DNA from: an uncultured Clostridia bacterium
GTDB taxonomy: Bacteria > Bacillota > Clostridia > Oscillospirales > CAG-272
Direction of reading: 5' to 3'
DNA length: 38,088 nucleotides
NCBI GenBank assembly: GCA_944391805.1
Contig: CALXUY010000013.1
Coordinates: forward strand, 1 to 38,088
In this document: positions 7,168 to 15,431 of the stretch, in pieces
Layout: the number at the start of each line of letters is the position of its first letter
How positions within the stretch are numbered: the first letter of the stretch is position 1
The notes under the pieces: generated by a model
What the model saw: only the letters and a program-made list of their open reading frames with translations
Told to the model about the DNA's origin: nothing
Database searches by the model: none
Position numbers and translations under genes: made by a program

Positions 7168-7371
7168 TCAGCCGACCAGCCGGTAGCCGGCTTCCTCCAC
7201 GGCCGCCTTCAGCCGATCGGCCGGAACATCGGCGTTCAGCTTCAGCACCGCCGTGCCGGACGTATGGCTGACCGCGGCGCTCTCCACGCCCGGAATCGCC
7301 TCCAGCGCTTTTTTGACGTGCATCTCGCAGTGCTCGCACATCATGCCCTCAATTTTCAGTGTTTTTTCCAT
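7168..7371 (-). CDS. Possible internal-start CopZ-like copper chaperone
   Basis: In frame at the 3' end of copA, an ATG at 7371 is preceded by GTGAGGAG at 6 nt, a full Shine-Dalgarno sequence in the middle of a coding region. Translation from here gives a 67-residue protein that is exactly one HMA fold: GMMCEHC metal site (residues 9-15 of the product), then a beta-alpha-beta-beta-alpha-beta layout ending [11 protein letters not shown]. This is the usual size of CopZ. Two readings are possible: an ancestral copZ fused to copA by loss of the stop codon while keeping its ribosome binding site, or a working dual-product gene giving both the fusion and free CopZ. The sequence cannot decide; the second resembles in outcome the frameshifted CopA(Z) of E. 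coli. Confidence 0.5.
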   Translation of the reverse strand: MEKTLKIEGMMCEHCEMHVKKALEAIPGVESAAVSHTSGTAVLKLNADVPADRLKAAVEEAGYRLVG

Positions 7372-9714
7372 GGGTTTCTCCTCACTTTCGATGGATGTTG
7401 TATTTGCAATCCCGGCTTTCGCCGTGGATTTTGACGGGTGTTTGCGGAATTTGTTGGGATTGTGCAGCGGGAACCAGTTCAGGCGCAGCGCATTCATCAC
7501 CACGCAAAAGCTGGAAAGGCTCATAGCGGCGGCTCCGAACATGGGATTGAGCGTCAGCCCCCAATGCACCCAGACGCCGGCAGCCAGCGGAATGCCGATG
7601 ACGTTATAAATGAACGCCCAGAACAGATTCTCGTGAATGTTGCGCAGGGTGGCGCGGCTCATACGGATGGCCGCAGGAACATCGGTCAGCCGGCTGTTGA
7701 CCAGCACCACGTCGGCCGCGTCGATGGCCACGTCGGTTCCGGCGCCGATGGCAATGCCGACGTCTGCCCGGGTCAGCGCCGGCGCGTCATTGATGCCGTC
7801 CCCGACCATGGCGGTTTTGCCCTGCTCCTGCAGGCTGCGGATCACCGCCTCCTTGCCGTCCGGCAGCACGCCCGCAATCACCTCGTCCACACCGGCCGCG
7901 CGGCCGATGGCGTTGGCTGTCTGCGGATTGTCTCCGGTCAGCATCACCACGCGGATGCCCATGTCCTTCAGCTCGCGGATGGCCTGCGGGCTTTCCTCCT
8001 TGAGCACATCGGCCACTGCAATCACGCCGAGCAGCGTACCGTCCTCGGCAAAATACAGCGGCGTTTTGCCCTGGTCGGCCAGCCTTCCGGCGGCCTCGGA
8101 AAGCGCCGGGGGGATTTGCAGGCCGGATTCCTCCATCAGCCCCCGGTTTCCTCCCAGAAGAGTCCGCCCCGCGCGGGTGGCGCGCAGGCCGCTGCCGGTG
8201 AGCGCAGTGAAATCGGTAACCTCTCCGGCGGTCATTCCCCGCTCCTCCCCCGCCCGCAGGATTGCCTTGGCCAGCGGATGCTCGCTGCGGCGCTCCAGCG
8301 CATAAGCGGCGGACAGCAGCGTCTCCTCGGTCACGCCCTCGGCCGGGAGATAGTCGGTGACGGTCGGCATCCCCGTGGTAACGGTTCCGGTCTTATCCAG
8401 CACAACGATATGGGTTTTGCCGGTCTCCTCGAGAGAAACCGCGGTTTTGAACAGGATCCCGTTTTTGGCGCCCACACCGTTGCCCACCATGATGGCAACC
8501 GGTGTGGCAAGCCCCAGCGCACAGGGACAACTGATCACCAGCACCGAAATGGCACGCGCCAGCGCATAGCCCACCGTGCGGTCGAGCAGCAGCCAGACCA
8601 AAAAGGTGACGATTGCCACCCCGATGACCGCCGGGACAAACACGCCGGACACCCGGTCGGCCACCTTGGCGATCGGCGCCTTGGTGGCGGCCGCATCGCT
8701 GACCATGCGGATGATCTGGGAGAGTGTGGTATCCTCTCCCACCCGGACCGCCTCGCATTTGAGAAAGCCGGACTGATTGACGGTCGCGGCAGAGACGCGG
8801 TCCCCCGCCGCTTTGTCAACCGGCAGGCTCTCTCCGGTCAGCGCCGACTCATTGACCGCGCTGCTCCCCTCGATCACGGTTCCGTCCACCGGGATGCTCT
8901 CCCCGGGACGCACGACAAAAATATCGCCCCGCCGCACCTCCTCAATCGGCACCTCCTGCTCGGCCCCGTCCCGCACCACGGTGGCGGTTTTGGGAGCCAG
9001 CTTCATCAGTGCCCGGAGCGCATCGGTGGTTCTGCCCTTGGCCTTGGCCTCAAGCAGCTTGCCCAGCGTGATCAGCGTGAGAATCATTGCCGCCGACTCA
9101 AAATACATCTCGTGCAGATAGGACATCACCAGCTCATGGTTGCCGGCAAGCTGTGCGGCGGTCATGGCAAACAGCGCATACACGCTGTAGCCATAGGAAG
9201 CGCCCGCCCCCAGCGCCACCAGCGTATCCATATTGGGCGCCCGGTGCAGCAGTCCCTTGACCCCGCTGACGAAAAACTTCTGATTGATGACCAGAATTGC
9301 GGTGGAAAGCAGTAGCTGGCAAAGCCCGATGGCCACCGGATTTTCTCCCAGAGCGGCAGGCAGCGGAAAGCCCCACATCATGTACCCCATCGAGAGATAC
9401 ATGAGCGCCAGCAAAAAGACCAGCGACACCACCAGCCTGCGAAGCAGCGCCGGTGTTTCGGTATCCCGCAGCTCCTCTGCAGCGGCCCCGGCTGCCTGCT
9501 TCTGCCCGGCTTTTGGCGAGGCGCCATACCCCGCTGCCTCCACGGCGGCAATCACCGCCTGCGGCGAGGCCGTTCCCTCCACTCCCATCGAATTGGTCAG
9601 CAGGCTGACCGAGCAGGAGGTCACTCCCGGCACGCCCTTGACCGCTTTTTCGACCCGTGCGCTGCACGCGGCACAGCTCATTCCGGTCACATGATATTGT
9701 TCCAATGCATTCAC
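7168..9714 (-). CDS. copA: Copper-exporting P1B-type ATPase with N- and C-terminal HMA domains
   Basis: An 848-residue membrane ATPase that exports Cu(I). Order of domains: N-terminal heavy-metal-associated domain with GMSCAAC (residues 11-17), transmembrane helices from about 91, an actuator domain with TGES (about 293-296), the ion-site helix with the CPC motif (396-398), the phosphorylation site DKTGT (Asp440), the HP motif (SEHPLA), the ATP-binding domain and GDGINDAP, then the last helices. Unusually a second HMA domain is joined at the C-terminus through a polar linker (residues about 765-781); its metal site is GMMCEHC (790-796). GTG at 9714 follows an AGGAAAGGAAGG-type purine-rich site. 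It lies 41 bp after csoR in the same operon, so it is expected to be induced by copper. Family assignment is firm; the C-terminal domain may also be made separately (see 7168-7371). Confidence 0.95.
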   Translation of the reverse strand: MNALEQYHVTGMSCAACSARVEKAVKGVPGVTSCSVSLLTNSMGVEGTASPQAVIAAVEAAGYGASPKAGQKQAAGAAAEELRDTETPALLRRLVVSLVFLLALMYLSMGYMMWGFPLPAALGENPVAIGLCQLLLSTAILVINQKFFVSGVKGLLHRAPNMDTLVALGAGASYGYSVYALFAMTAAQLAGNHELVMSYLHEMYFESAAMILTLITLGKLLEAKAKGRTTDALRALMKLAPKTATVVRDGAEQEVPIEEVRRGDIFVVRPGESIPVDGTVIEGSSAVNESALTGESLPVDKAAGDRVSAATVNQSGFLKCEAVRVGEDTTLSQIIRMVSDAAATKAPIAKVADRVSGVFVPAVIGVAIVTFLVWLLLDRTVGYALARAISVLVISCPCALGLATPVAIMVGNGVGAKNGILFKTAVSLEETGKTHIVVLDKTGTVTTGMPTVTDYLPAEGVTEETLLSAAYALERRSEHPLAKAILRAGEERGMTAGEVTDFTALTGSGLRATRAGRTLLGGNRGLMEESGLQIPPALSEAAGRLADQGKTPLYFAEDGTLLGVIAVADVLKEESPQAIRELKDMGIRVVMLTGDNPQTANAIGRAAGVDEVIAGVLPDGKEAVIRSLQEQGKTAMVGDGINDAPALTRADVGIAIGAGTDVAIDAADVVLVNSRLTDVPAAIRMSRATLRNIHENLFWAFIYNVIGIPLAAGVWVHWGLTLNPMFGAAAMSLSSFCVVMNALRLNWFPLHNPNKFRKHPSKSTAKAGIANTTSIESEEKPMEKTLKIEGMMCEHCEMHVKKALEAIPGVESAAVSHTSGTAVLKLNADVPADRLKAAVEEAGYRLVG

Positions 9715-9755
9715 TCCCTTCCTTTCCTCTGTGGATGTCCGGCTTTTCTATGCGG

Positions 9756-10052
9756 TTATTTGATCAGCCTTTGCAGCGTAACCAGCAGATCGTCAATCAC
9801 TTCGGTTTTCCCTTCCCGGATATCCCGCACCACGCAGCCGCGGATATGCCGCTCGGTCAGCTCGAGGTTGAAGGCATGAAGCGCTGCGCTGACAGCGGCG
9901 CACTGCGTGAGAATATCGGTACAGTAGGCGTCCCGCTCCACCATTCCGCGGATGCCGCGAATCTGCCCCTCAATCCGGTTGAGCCGGTGAATCAGCTTTT
10001 TTTTCTCTTCCTCCGTGCGGACGGTGGTTTTGCAGCACTCATGCTGGCTCAT
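9756..10052 (-). CDS. csoR: CsoR-family copper-sensing repressor
   Basis: A 98-residue all-helical repressor. It has the CsoR/RcnR fold signatures KKKLIHRLNRIEGQIRGIRGMVE (helix 1), DAYCTDILTQ with the first copper-ligand Cys, the LHAFNLELTERHIRGCV region with His and second Cys, and a C-terminal helix. The C-H-C ligand set fits Cu(I) sensing. An additional N-terminal HECC sequence is present. The ATG at 10052 follows GAGAGGGGAG. It heads the csoR-copA operon and its promoter carries two operator-like dyads, so it should repress its own operon until Cu(I) binds. Other CsoR-like members sense nickel or sulfide; the adjacent copA makes copper by far the best call. Confidence 0.93.
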   Translation of the reverse strand: MSQHECCKTTVRTEEEKKKLIHRLNRIEGQIRGIRGMVERDAYCTDILTQCAAVSAALHAFNLELTERHIRGCVVRDIREGKTEVIDDLLVTLQRLIK

Positions 10053-10083
10053 TGCTCCCCTCTCCTTTCGGTTTCACACCAAT

Positions 10084-10100
10084 ATACCCCCTATGGGTAT
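10084..10100. promoter_or_regulatory. CsoR operator, site 1
   Basis: A 17-bp GC-centred dyad, ATACCCCCTATGGGTAT, of the type bound by CsoR proteins, located just downstream of the -10 box of the csoR promoter, over the transcription start. Confidence 0.7.
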
Positions 10101-10104
10101 TATC

Positions 10105-10133
10105 ATTATATACCCTGCCGGGGTATTTGTCAA
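10105..10133 (-). promoter_or_regulatory. SigA promoter of csoR-copA
   Basis: Minus strand TTGACA (10133-10128), 17-bp spacer, TATAAT (10110-10105), both consensus. Operator 2 fills the spacer. Confidence 0.9.
10110..10126. promoter_or_regulatory. CsoR operator, site 2
   Basis: The 17-bp dyad ATACCCTGCCGGGGTAT occupies the spacer between -35 and -10. Its TACCC...GGGTA arms match the general CsoR operator pattern. Two sites 26 bp apart, centre to centre, suggest cooperative repression. Confidence 0.75.
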
Positions 10134-10335
10134 GAGCCTTTTCAAAAAAATTTTCCCCATACATCGGATATTTTGTGTCGGCGGCGGCGCGCTCATGCAT
10201 CATCCGTCCGAATCCGCAGGCGGGAAGCGGCCAACAACCACACGGAACGATATGAGCTGAAACAGACATAACCGTCCGATATGCCCGGTTCCGGAAAAAG
10301 GCAACGCATTCTTTTGCCACGCATACAAAGACAAC

Positions 10336-10377
10336 ACGGCGTCCCGGTCAAGGCCATGGCCTTGACCGGGACGCCGT
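10336..10377 (-). terminator. Perfect 42-bp palindrome after the oxidoreductase gene
   Basis: The sequence is self-complementary over 42 bp with no spacer, centred on GGCCATGGCC at 10352-10361. It lies 25 bp after the stop of the FAD oxidoreductase gene and probably serves as its terminator. The T-run beyond it (TTGTCTTTG) is poor, and a loopless dyad this long is unusual for a terminator. The 195 bp between this site and the csoR promoter show nothing else recognisable. Confidence 0.6.
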
Positions 10378-10402
10378 ATGAGCGCGATACGTCTTTCAGG
10401 CT

Positions 10403-12268
10403 TCAGTGCAGGTCCTGCCCGGCGGTCTCGTAGGCGCGCACTTCAAAAACCGTCACCTGTTCCGCCCCGTGCGTGGAGAGAAACAAAAATTCCACACTGT
10501 CGCATTCGGTCGGTTCAAACGCAACCACATTGTGGCGCTGGATATTCCCGCGAACGGAGATCCGCCGGAGGGGCACTCGGTTCCGCATCAGAACAATGTC
10601 ATAATCCCTGACCAGCTCCATCGGAACGCCCGGGCGCTGCTGCTTCTGCCGCGCAGGCGCCATGGTGATGCGCAGAGGGTACCGGAAATCGCAGTCGAAC
10701 GTCAGGCGCAGCTCGGACAGCCTCGCGGGCTTTGGAAGCCGCATGCAGAGGGTTTCGCCGGACGGAGAGATGCCGGCCGAGCGCCAGCCGTTGAGAGCAC
10801 CGTCAAACGAGCGGGAAATGCCGTTGATGACGTTCTGCGGCTCGCCGCCCTCGGTATGGGAGGAAGCGGTAAATACCGCGCCTCTCGCCAGATCCTGTTC
10901 GTCCGCATTCCGGATGCCGGGCAGGAAGCAATCCTGCTTGAGCAGAAGCTGCTGCAACTCTCCAACCCGGGGCAGCAGCCCGCGGGGAGCGCACCCATAG
11001 CGATGGCAGAGCGCGGCTGCGGTGCCTGCCGCCTGCCCGCCGATTGCGCATGTTCCGATGATGCGCGTGCTAGCAAATGCCAATTTGGAGCAGGAGATGT
11101 CCCTGCCCGCCAAGAACAGGTTCGTGATGTTTCTGGAGTAAAAGCAGCGATACGGAATGGTATAATACTCATCATTGTTCCACACCCGGCTCGGGAGCTG
11201 ATCAAGGTCCTTCAGACCGTGCGCAACATGCAGATCCACGCCCCAGCCGCCATAGCAAACTGCATCGTCGAACATCCTGTGGGCGGCAATATCGCACTCG
11301 TTCAGGATATAATCCCCCACCAGGCGGCGGCTCTCCCGCATCCCGGGCAGAGCGCCCACCCAGACCAGCTCATAGTTTTCGGCTCCGTGGTCGCCGCCGT
11401 TCTTGATGTGATCCCACACACCCCAAAAATAGGCATACAGCTCATCCCGGATGTCCTCGTAGTCCGGAATGATGTCCTCCCCATCCCCCATCAGCTCGAT
11501 CCACCAATAGCCGTAGTCCGAGCAACTGGAGGAGGTTGCCGAAACGCGGGCATAATCCTCCGGGTTTTCGGCCATCGAGAAATCCGGCCGATGGCGGTTG
11601 GAGTGCACACGAAAGCGCAGATCGTGCTCGCTCAGCTTTTTTGCAAAGGCAGGCGGCGTGAAGGGCACCGGATGTCCGCGGTCAATTGCGCGGAACAGGA
11701 TGGTATTGCCCATGCGCTCGTTGTTCGCCTGTTCGGGCGCGTGCGGCTCGCCGAACTCGCTTCTCGCCTCGCTGCCCTGCCGGTATTCGGCGTCCGCAAA
11801 ATAGCCGAGCGTGCCGTTGCCGGTTGCATCCACAAACAGGGGAGCCGAAAGCGTGAGATGCTTTTCGGTGGTTTCCTGATAGCAGGCAATGCTCTGCACC
11901 GTGTGGTTCTCCACGCTGCAATCGGTCATGACCGTGTTCAGGAACAGCGTCAGCCCGCGCTGCATTTTCGCCGCCTCAAACAGGGTCATATCCCACAGAC
12001 TGAACACAAAATCCGGATTGCGCGCCTTGTTGGCGAGCATCAGCTCATACAGAATACCGCCCTCCTCCAGCTCCGGCTTGCGCATACCGTCGGTTGCGCT
12101 GGAGATATGCACTCTCACCTCACTGGAGGCATTGCCTCCGAGCACGGGCCGGGCGTGCACCAAAGCGGTTTCGGCGCCGTTCCGTGCCGCGGCCAAAGCT
12201 GCGCACAGACCGCTCATGCCGCCCCCGACAACAACCACATCAAATGTACGGTGTTCCTCTCTTCTCAT
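10403..12268 (-). CDS. FAD-dependent oxidoreductase (PF12831-like), orphan
   Basis: A 621-residue soluble flavoprotein. The dinucleotide-binding motif VVVVGGGMSGLCAALAAA is at residues 11-28, followed by LGGNASSEVRVH, a conserved block of the FAD_oxidored (PF12831) family; VDATGNGTLGYFADAEYRQG and GRDISCSKLAFASTRIIGTCAIGGQAAGTAA are the later FAD-contacting blocks. From about residue 470 the sequence becomes beta-rich (FTASSHTEGGEPQNVINGIS, then LRLTFDCDF), like a discoidin or F5/8 type C carbohydrate-binding module. Relatives often occur with sugar-degradation genes, but none are nearby, so the substrate is unknown. The ATG at 12268 follows AGGAAGG; a longer open frame to 12400 has no site and is not protein-like. 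It appears monocistronic. Confidence 0.8.
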   Translation of the reverse strand: MRREEHRTFDVVVVGGGMSGLCAALAAARNGAETALVHARPVLGGNASSEVRVHISSATDGMRKPELEEGGILYELMLANKARNPDFVFSLWDMTLFEAAKMQRGLTLFLNTVMTDCSVENHTVQSIACYQETTEKHLTLSAPLFVDATGNGTLGYFADAEYRQGSEARSEFGEPHAPEQANNERMGNTILFRAIDRGHPVPFTPPAFAKKLSEHDLRFRVHSNRHRPDFSMAENPEDYARVSATSSSCSDYGYWWIELMGDGEDIIPDYEDIRDELYAYFWGVWDHIKNGGDHGAENYELVWVGALPGMRESRRLVGDYILNECDIAAHRMFDDAVCYGGWGVDLHVAHGLKDLDQLPSRVWNNDEYYTIPYRCFYSRNITNLFLAGRDISCSKLAFASTRIIGTCAIGGQAAGTAAALCHRYGCAPRGLLPRVGELQQLLLKQDCFLPGIRNADEQDLARGAVFTASSHTEGGEPQNVINGISRSFDGALNGWRSAGISPSGETLCMRLPKPARLSELRLTFDCDFRYPLRITMAPARQKQQRPGVPMELVRDYDIVLMRNRVPLRRISVRGNIQRHNVVAFEPTECDSVEFLFLSTHGAEQVTVFEVRAYETAGQDLH

Positions 12269-12383
12269 ACTGCCTTCCTTTCCATGGATCCATTCTTTCG
12301 GCGCTCCGGCCCACAGCATGCCGGAAACGGACGGTACACACCCGGGCACAACACACCGGCGGCGCCGGGTGCGCGGTAATGCC

Positions 12384-12498
12384 TTAAGGCAACACCGCAC
12401 AATTCACGGCGGCTTTCCACAGGAAAGCCTTTCACCAAAATCTGGCGTGCAAAGGGCCGCAAGCGGCGCACAGTCAGAATTGTGCGGGGTTGCCTTAA
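12384..12498. mobile_element. 115-bp TTAA-bounded MITE-like element
   Basis: Terminal inverted repeats of 22 bp with one mismatch: the left begins TTAAGGCAACACCGCAC, and the right ends GCGGGGTTGCCTTAA. The right end at 105-126 is an exact match to the left end here. The interior has a GGCTTTCC/GGAAAGCC stem and no ORF. TTAA at both outer ends could be a duplicated tetranucleotide target. No transposase is near, so it would be non-autonomous. It lies between the oxidoreductase promoter region and the terminator of the tyrosine kinase gene, and its right end provides part of that terminator's T-run. Confidence 0.7.
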
Positions 12499-12546
12499 AA
12501 AAGCGAAATGCCGGCAAGGGACGGCGGATCACCGCCATTGCCGGCA
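12497..12546 (-). terminator. Rho-independent terminator of the tyrosine kinase gene
   Basis: Minus-strand hairpin: TGCCGGCAA (12546-12538) pairs with TTGCCGGCA (12517-12509), with an inner GGCGG/CCGCC stem, followed by TTTTTT (12502-12497). The last bases overlap the end of the MITE-like element. Confidence 0.75.
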
Positions 12547-12631
12547 GCACAAAAACTACGCCGTTGGAGCTGCCTGCTGCCGGATATGCCCGCCCGGCAC
12601 ACCGGCAGCGACGCTCCAGCTCGGTTCACGC

Positions 12632-14164
12632 TCAGCCGGCCGCGGGAGTTTCCTTGGAATCCTGCGCTTCGGTGCGGTAACTGCCATACGACGCATATTT
12701 TGCATATTTGGAATAATAGGAGTCCAGATACTCGTCCTCCACATCGGTGAGAACATAGCCGAATATCCTTGCATCCTTCTCCTCCACAAATGTGGCGGAC
12801 TCCCGCACGAGCTGCACATCGTTCAGCCCAGAGCGGATCACAAACAGGTATCCCGACATCAGCTTGGCAACCGATGCCGCGTCCGAAACCTCTCCCAGGG
12901 GCGGAAGATCGAACAGAATATAGTCATACGTCTGCTTCCACTGTGACACCAGTGCCTCCATATTGGGGCCGGAGAGCAGCTCCATCGGGTTGGGGGGAAT
13001 GGTGCCGGAGGTGATAATGTCCAATGCCCCGTCATTCAGGCTGTGCACCGCATTGCCGCTCTGCCCCGCCAGCAGATTGCTCAAACCGAACTTGTTTTCC
13101 AGCCGGAAAATGCGGTTCTGCATCGGGCAGCGCATGTCCGCATCCACAAGCAGCACCTTTTTGTCAATCATCCGGGAGAGAGACAGCGCGAGATTTGCCA
13201 TCACAAAGCTCTTGCCGGAATTGGCCAGCGAGGAAAGCACACCGATGGTGCAGCCCTTTTCCCCGGTGGAACAGAAGGTGACGTTGGTGCAGAGCTGCTG
13301 AAAGGATTCGGAGATGCGGAAGGGGACCTTATTCTGATTGATCAGGCGTTCTTCGATATGGTCTCGCAGGAACTTCTTTCTGCGCAGCCGGCGCTTGCCC
13401 TTCCTGCTTTTTCCGGAGCCGGAATGCTCCTCAATCTCCCAGTGCGGAATCACACCGAACACTGCGGCCTTCGGCATTTTTTCCTTCAGATCGTTTTTGC
13501 CGTAAACCGTGCGATCGGTAATCGCAAGAATCACCAGCACAAGATACCCGAGAATCAGAGCAAGCACACAGGCAATGATGGGATATTTGATGCGGTTGGA
13601 GCTGTTGTTCGGGGTTTGGTCCAGCTCGCTCTGGTCAATCAGCTTGAGCATTTTGGAGTCGGTCCCCACCATTGGCTCGGTTGTCTGCGAGTTGAAATAA
13701 TCGACATATGCCGGCAGCACCTGCTCAACGGCTCTTGCAATCCGCAGATTAAGCTCCGCATCCGAGCCCTCGACTTCCACCGTAAACACCGCGGAGCCGG
13801 ATGAAACCCGTGTGGTGATCATATTGTGCAGCTGCGTCACATTCAACGTTCCCTGCAGACCCGCCTCGGTCAGAATGCGGTCAAGCACGATAGAGCCATT
13901 CATATAATTCACACAGTTCTGCGCCATGTCCTCCGCGGCGGCGGTCTGTCCACTGGAGTACAGGGGGTCATTTGATGTGACGTTGGAAACATAAAACTGG
14001 GATTTGGAAGAATACTGCGGGGTGTAGAGGGCGGCGTACAGCACGCCCACGCCAATTGCCACGACAAGTGCAATCACCGCCAACAGAATCCAGTATTTGC
14101 GAAAGATGCGCCAAAGCAAAGAAAGCGGGATGCCCGTATTGGCATCAGTTGTTCGATTTTCCAT
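12632..14164 (-). CDS. Wzz/Wzc-like chain-length regulator fused to bacterial tyrosine kinase
   Basis: A 510-residue membrane protein of the polysaccharide co-polymerase type. Residues 1-220 are a Wzz domain: helix one at about 25-47, an extracytoplasmic region, helix two at about 194-216. Residues 280-495 are a BY-kinase: Walker A SSLANSGKS (311-319, Lys318; the usual Gly-rich P-loop is altered to Leu-Ala-Asn-Ser), Walker A' VLLVDAD (337-343), Walker B LFDLPP (417-422), and a C-terminal Tyr cluster (YLDSYYSKYAKYASYGSY) that is the autophosphorylation site in relatives. Such proteins control export and length of capsule or exopolysaccharide, and phosphorylate partners. No glycosyltransferase, flippase or polymerase gene is next to it, so it is an orphan here. 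The ATG follows GAAAGGAT, with a consensus promoter upstream. Confidence 0.9.
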   Translation of the reverse strand: MENRTTDANTGIPLSLLWRIFRKYWILLAVIALVVAIGVGVLYAALYTPQYSSKSQFYVSNVTSNDPLYSSGQTAAAEDMAQNCVNYMNGSIVLDRILTEAGLQGTLNVTQLHNMITTRVSSGSAVFTVEVEGSDAELNLRIARAVEQVLPAYVDYFNSQTTEPMVGTDSKMLKLIDQSELDQTPNNSSNRIKYPIIACVLALILGYLVLVILAITDRTVYGKNDLKEKMPKAAVFGVIPHWEIEEHSGSGKSRKGKRRLRRKKFLRDHIEERLINQNKVPFRISESFQQLCTNVTFCSTGEKGCTIGVLSSLANSGKSFVMANLALSLSRMIDKKVLLVDADMRCPMQNRIFRLENKFGLSNLLAGQSGNAVHSLNDGALDIITSGTIPPNPMELLSGPNMEALVSQWKQTYDYILFDLPPLGEVSDAASVAKLMSGYLFVIRSGLNDVQLVRESATFVEEKDARIFGYVLTDVEDEYLDSYYSKYAKYASYGSYRTEAQDSKETPAAG

Positions 14165-14246
14165 TCGTGATGTATCCTTTCGGGAAACTTGAGTTTAATC
14201 GATTTCCAATGAATGGCAGAATTGCATGAATTCAGCATTCTTATTT

Positions 14247-14275
14247 ATTATAGCACACGAGGCTGCTCTTGTCAA
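14247..14275 (-). promoter_or_regulatory. SigA promoter of the tyrosine kinase gene
   Basis: Minus strand TTGACA (14275-14270), 17-bp spacer, TATAAT (14252-14247), about 80 nt before the ATG. The rest of the 14165-14329 interval shows nothing else recognisable. Confidence 0.88.
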
Positions 14276-14329
14276 TCATTTTTTCGCCTTTTGCGCCGAT
14301 ACAAACGCAAAGATCCGCAGCAAGCCGCA

Positions 14330-14359
14330 TCCCCCGCCGTCATAAGCGACGGCGGGGGA
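14330..14359 (-). terminator. GC hairpin ending the ctpA-greA-eamA operon
   Basis: CCCCCGCCGT (14331-14340) pairs perfectly with ACGGCGGGGG (14349-14358), extended by a T-A pair, with an 8-nt loop. It lies about 100 bp after the EamA gene stop and before the next promoter. The T-run is weak. Confidence 0.6.
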
Positions 14360-14462
14360 GTTGGTGGAACAGACCGCAGCAGTCTGGCCACATCGCAACG
14401 CATCCTGTCTCCCGACGGATGCATATTTCAAAAAATGCCGTCCGTCGCCCGAGTCACACCGG

Positions 14463-15410
14463 CTATTCGTTCCGGCCGACGCGAGCCTGCTCCGGATGCC
14501 CGACCTTCCCCGGCAGTTGAGATAGGACAATTGCGGCAAAAATGACCGCACACCCCGCCACGCCGTACGCATTCATCGTGGCGTCCACCCGATATCCGGC
14601 GGGGATAGGCAGAAGATTCCAGACAAAACCGCCCAATGCGCTGAACAGCGCCTCGGTGGCCAGCAGAATGGCCGACCGGGCGGGGTCCCCTGCCAGCTTC
14701 TGTCCGATAACCTGCGCGGTAAAGCCGATGCCGGTGGAAAGAATGCCGCAAAACAGAATCGGCCAGCGCCCCTGATAAACCGCCTGCCAGCTGGGCGCTC
14801 CGGTGAAGAACGCCGCAATGAGATTGAGCACTCCGCAGACCAGAAACTGCCCGCAGGCAAACTTGAACGGGCTTACTCCATCGACAAAGCGGTCGATGAC
14901 AATGATGTGCCAGGCCCAGAATACCGCGCCGGCCAGAAGAATCAGCTCTCCTGTTCCAAATGCGAAGCCGGCTGTGCCGTCAAAGCAGAGCAGATACAGC
15001 CCGATCACCGCCAAAACGGCGCCGATCCAGATCTGCATTCCGGTTTTGCGGCGGAAAAACAGAAAATAAAAGACGGGGGTGAGCACCGTATAAATACCGG
15101 TGATAAAGCCCGACTTTCCGGGATTTGCGGTCATACCGGTGCCGTATTGCTGCAAAAAGGAAGCGAGAAACAGCACGCTCCCACCGCAAACCGCCGCCAA
15201 AATGGTTTTTACGATCTTTTTGCGGTCGGGATGATCCCGTTCAAACAGCAGACAAACCGGAATCAACACCAATGCTCCCAGGAGAAAGCGCGCGGCGTTG
15301 AAGGTGGAGGTATCCATATACCGGGCGCCGATGACCTGCGCCACAAAGGAAATTCCCCAAAAGCAGGCAGTCGTCAATAAAAGTGCGGAGGACGCGAATC
15401 GCTTATTCAT
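14463..15410 (-). CDS. EamA/DMT-superfamily transporter
   Basis: A 315-residue membrane protein with about ten transmembrane helices in two five-helix halves, the architecture of EamA (RhaT/YdcZ-like) drug/metabolite transporters. The first half opens LLLTTACFWGISFVAQVIGARYM and includes NPGKSGFITGIYTVLTPVF; the second contains GAVFWAWHIIVIDRF and LLATEALFSALGGFVWN, the equivalent conserved positions. The substrate cannot be predicted. The ATG at 15410 has AAGGG 6 nt upstream; a TTG two codons earlier is too close to it. It follows the preceding membrane protein by 21 bp and is the last gene of the ctpA-greA operon. Confidence 0.88.
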   Translation of the reverse strand: MNKRFASSALLLTTACFWGISFVAQVIGARYMDTSTFNAARFLLGALVLIPVCLLFERDHPDRKKIVKTILAAVCGGSVLFLASFLQQYGTGMTANPGKSGFITGIYTVLTPVFYFLFFRRKTGMQIWIGAVLAVIGLYLLCFDGTAGFAFGTGELILLAGAVFWAWHIIVIDRFVDGVSPFKFACGQFLVCGVLNLIAAFFTGAPSWQAVYQGRWPILFCGILSTGIGFTAQVIGQKLAGDPARSAILLATEALFSALGGFVWNLLPIPAGYRVDATMNAYGVAGCAVIFAAIVLSQLPGKVGHPEQARVGRNE

Positions 15411-15431
15411 ATACAACCCTTCAATAGAGAA

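Noticed and set aside
7438..9315. Plus-strand frame of 625 codons opposite copA (and similar ones at 10406-12379, 16066-18075 and 20569-23103)
   Set aside because: All lie antisense to well-supported minus-strand genes and lack ribosome binding sites and family features.
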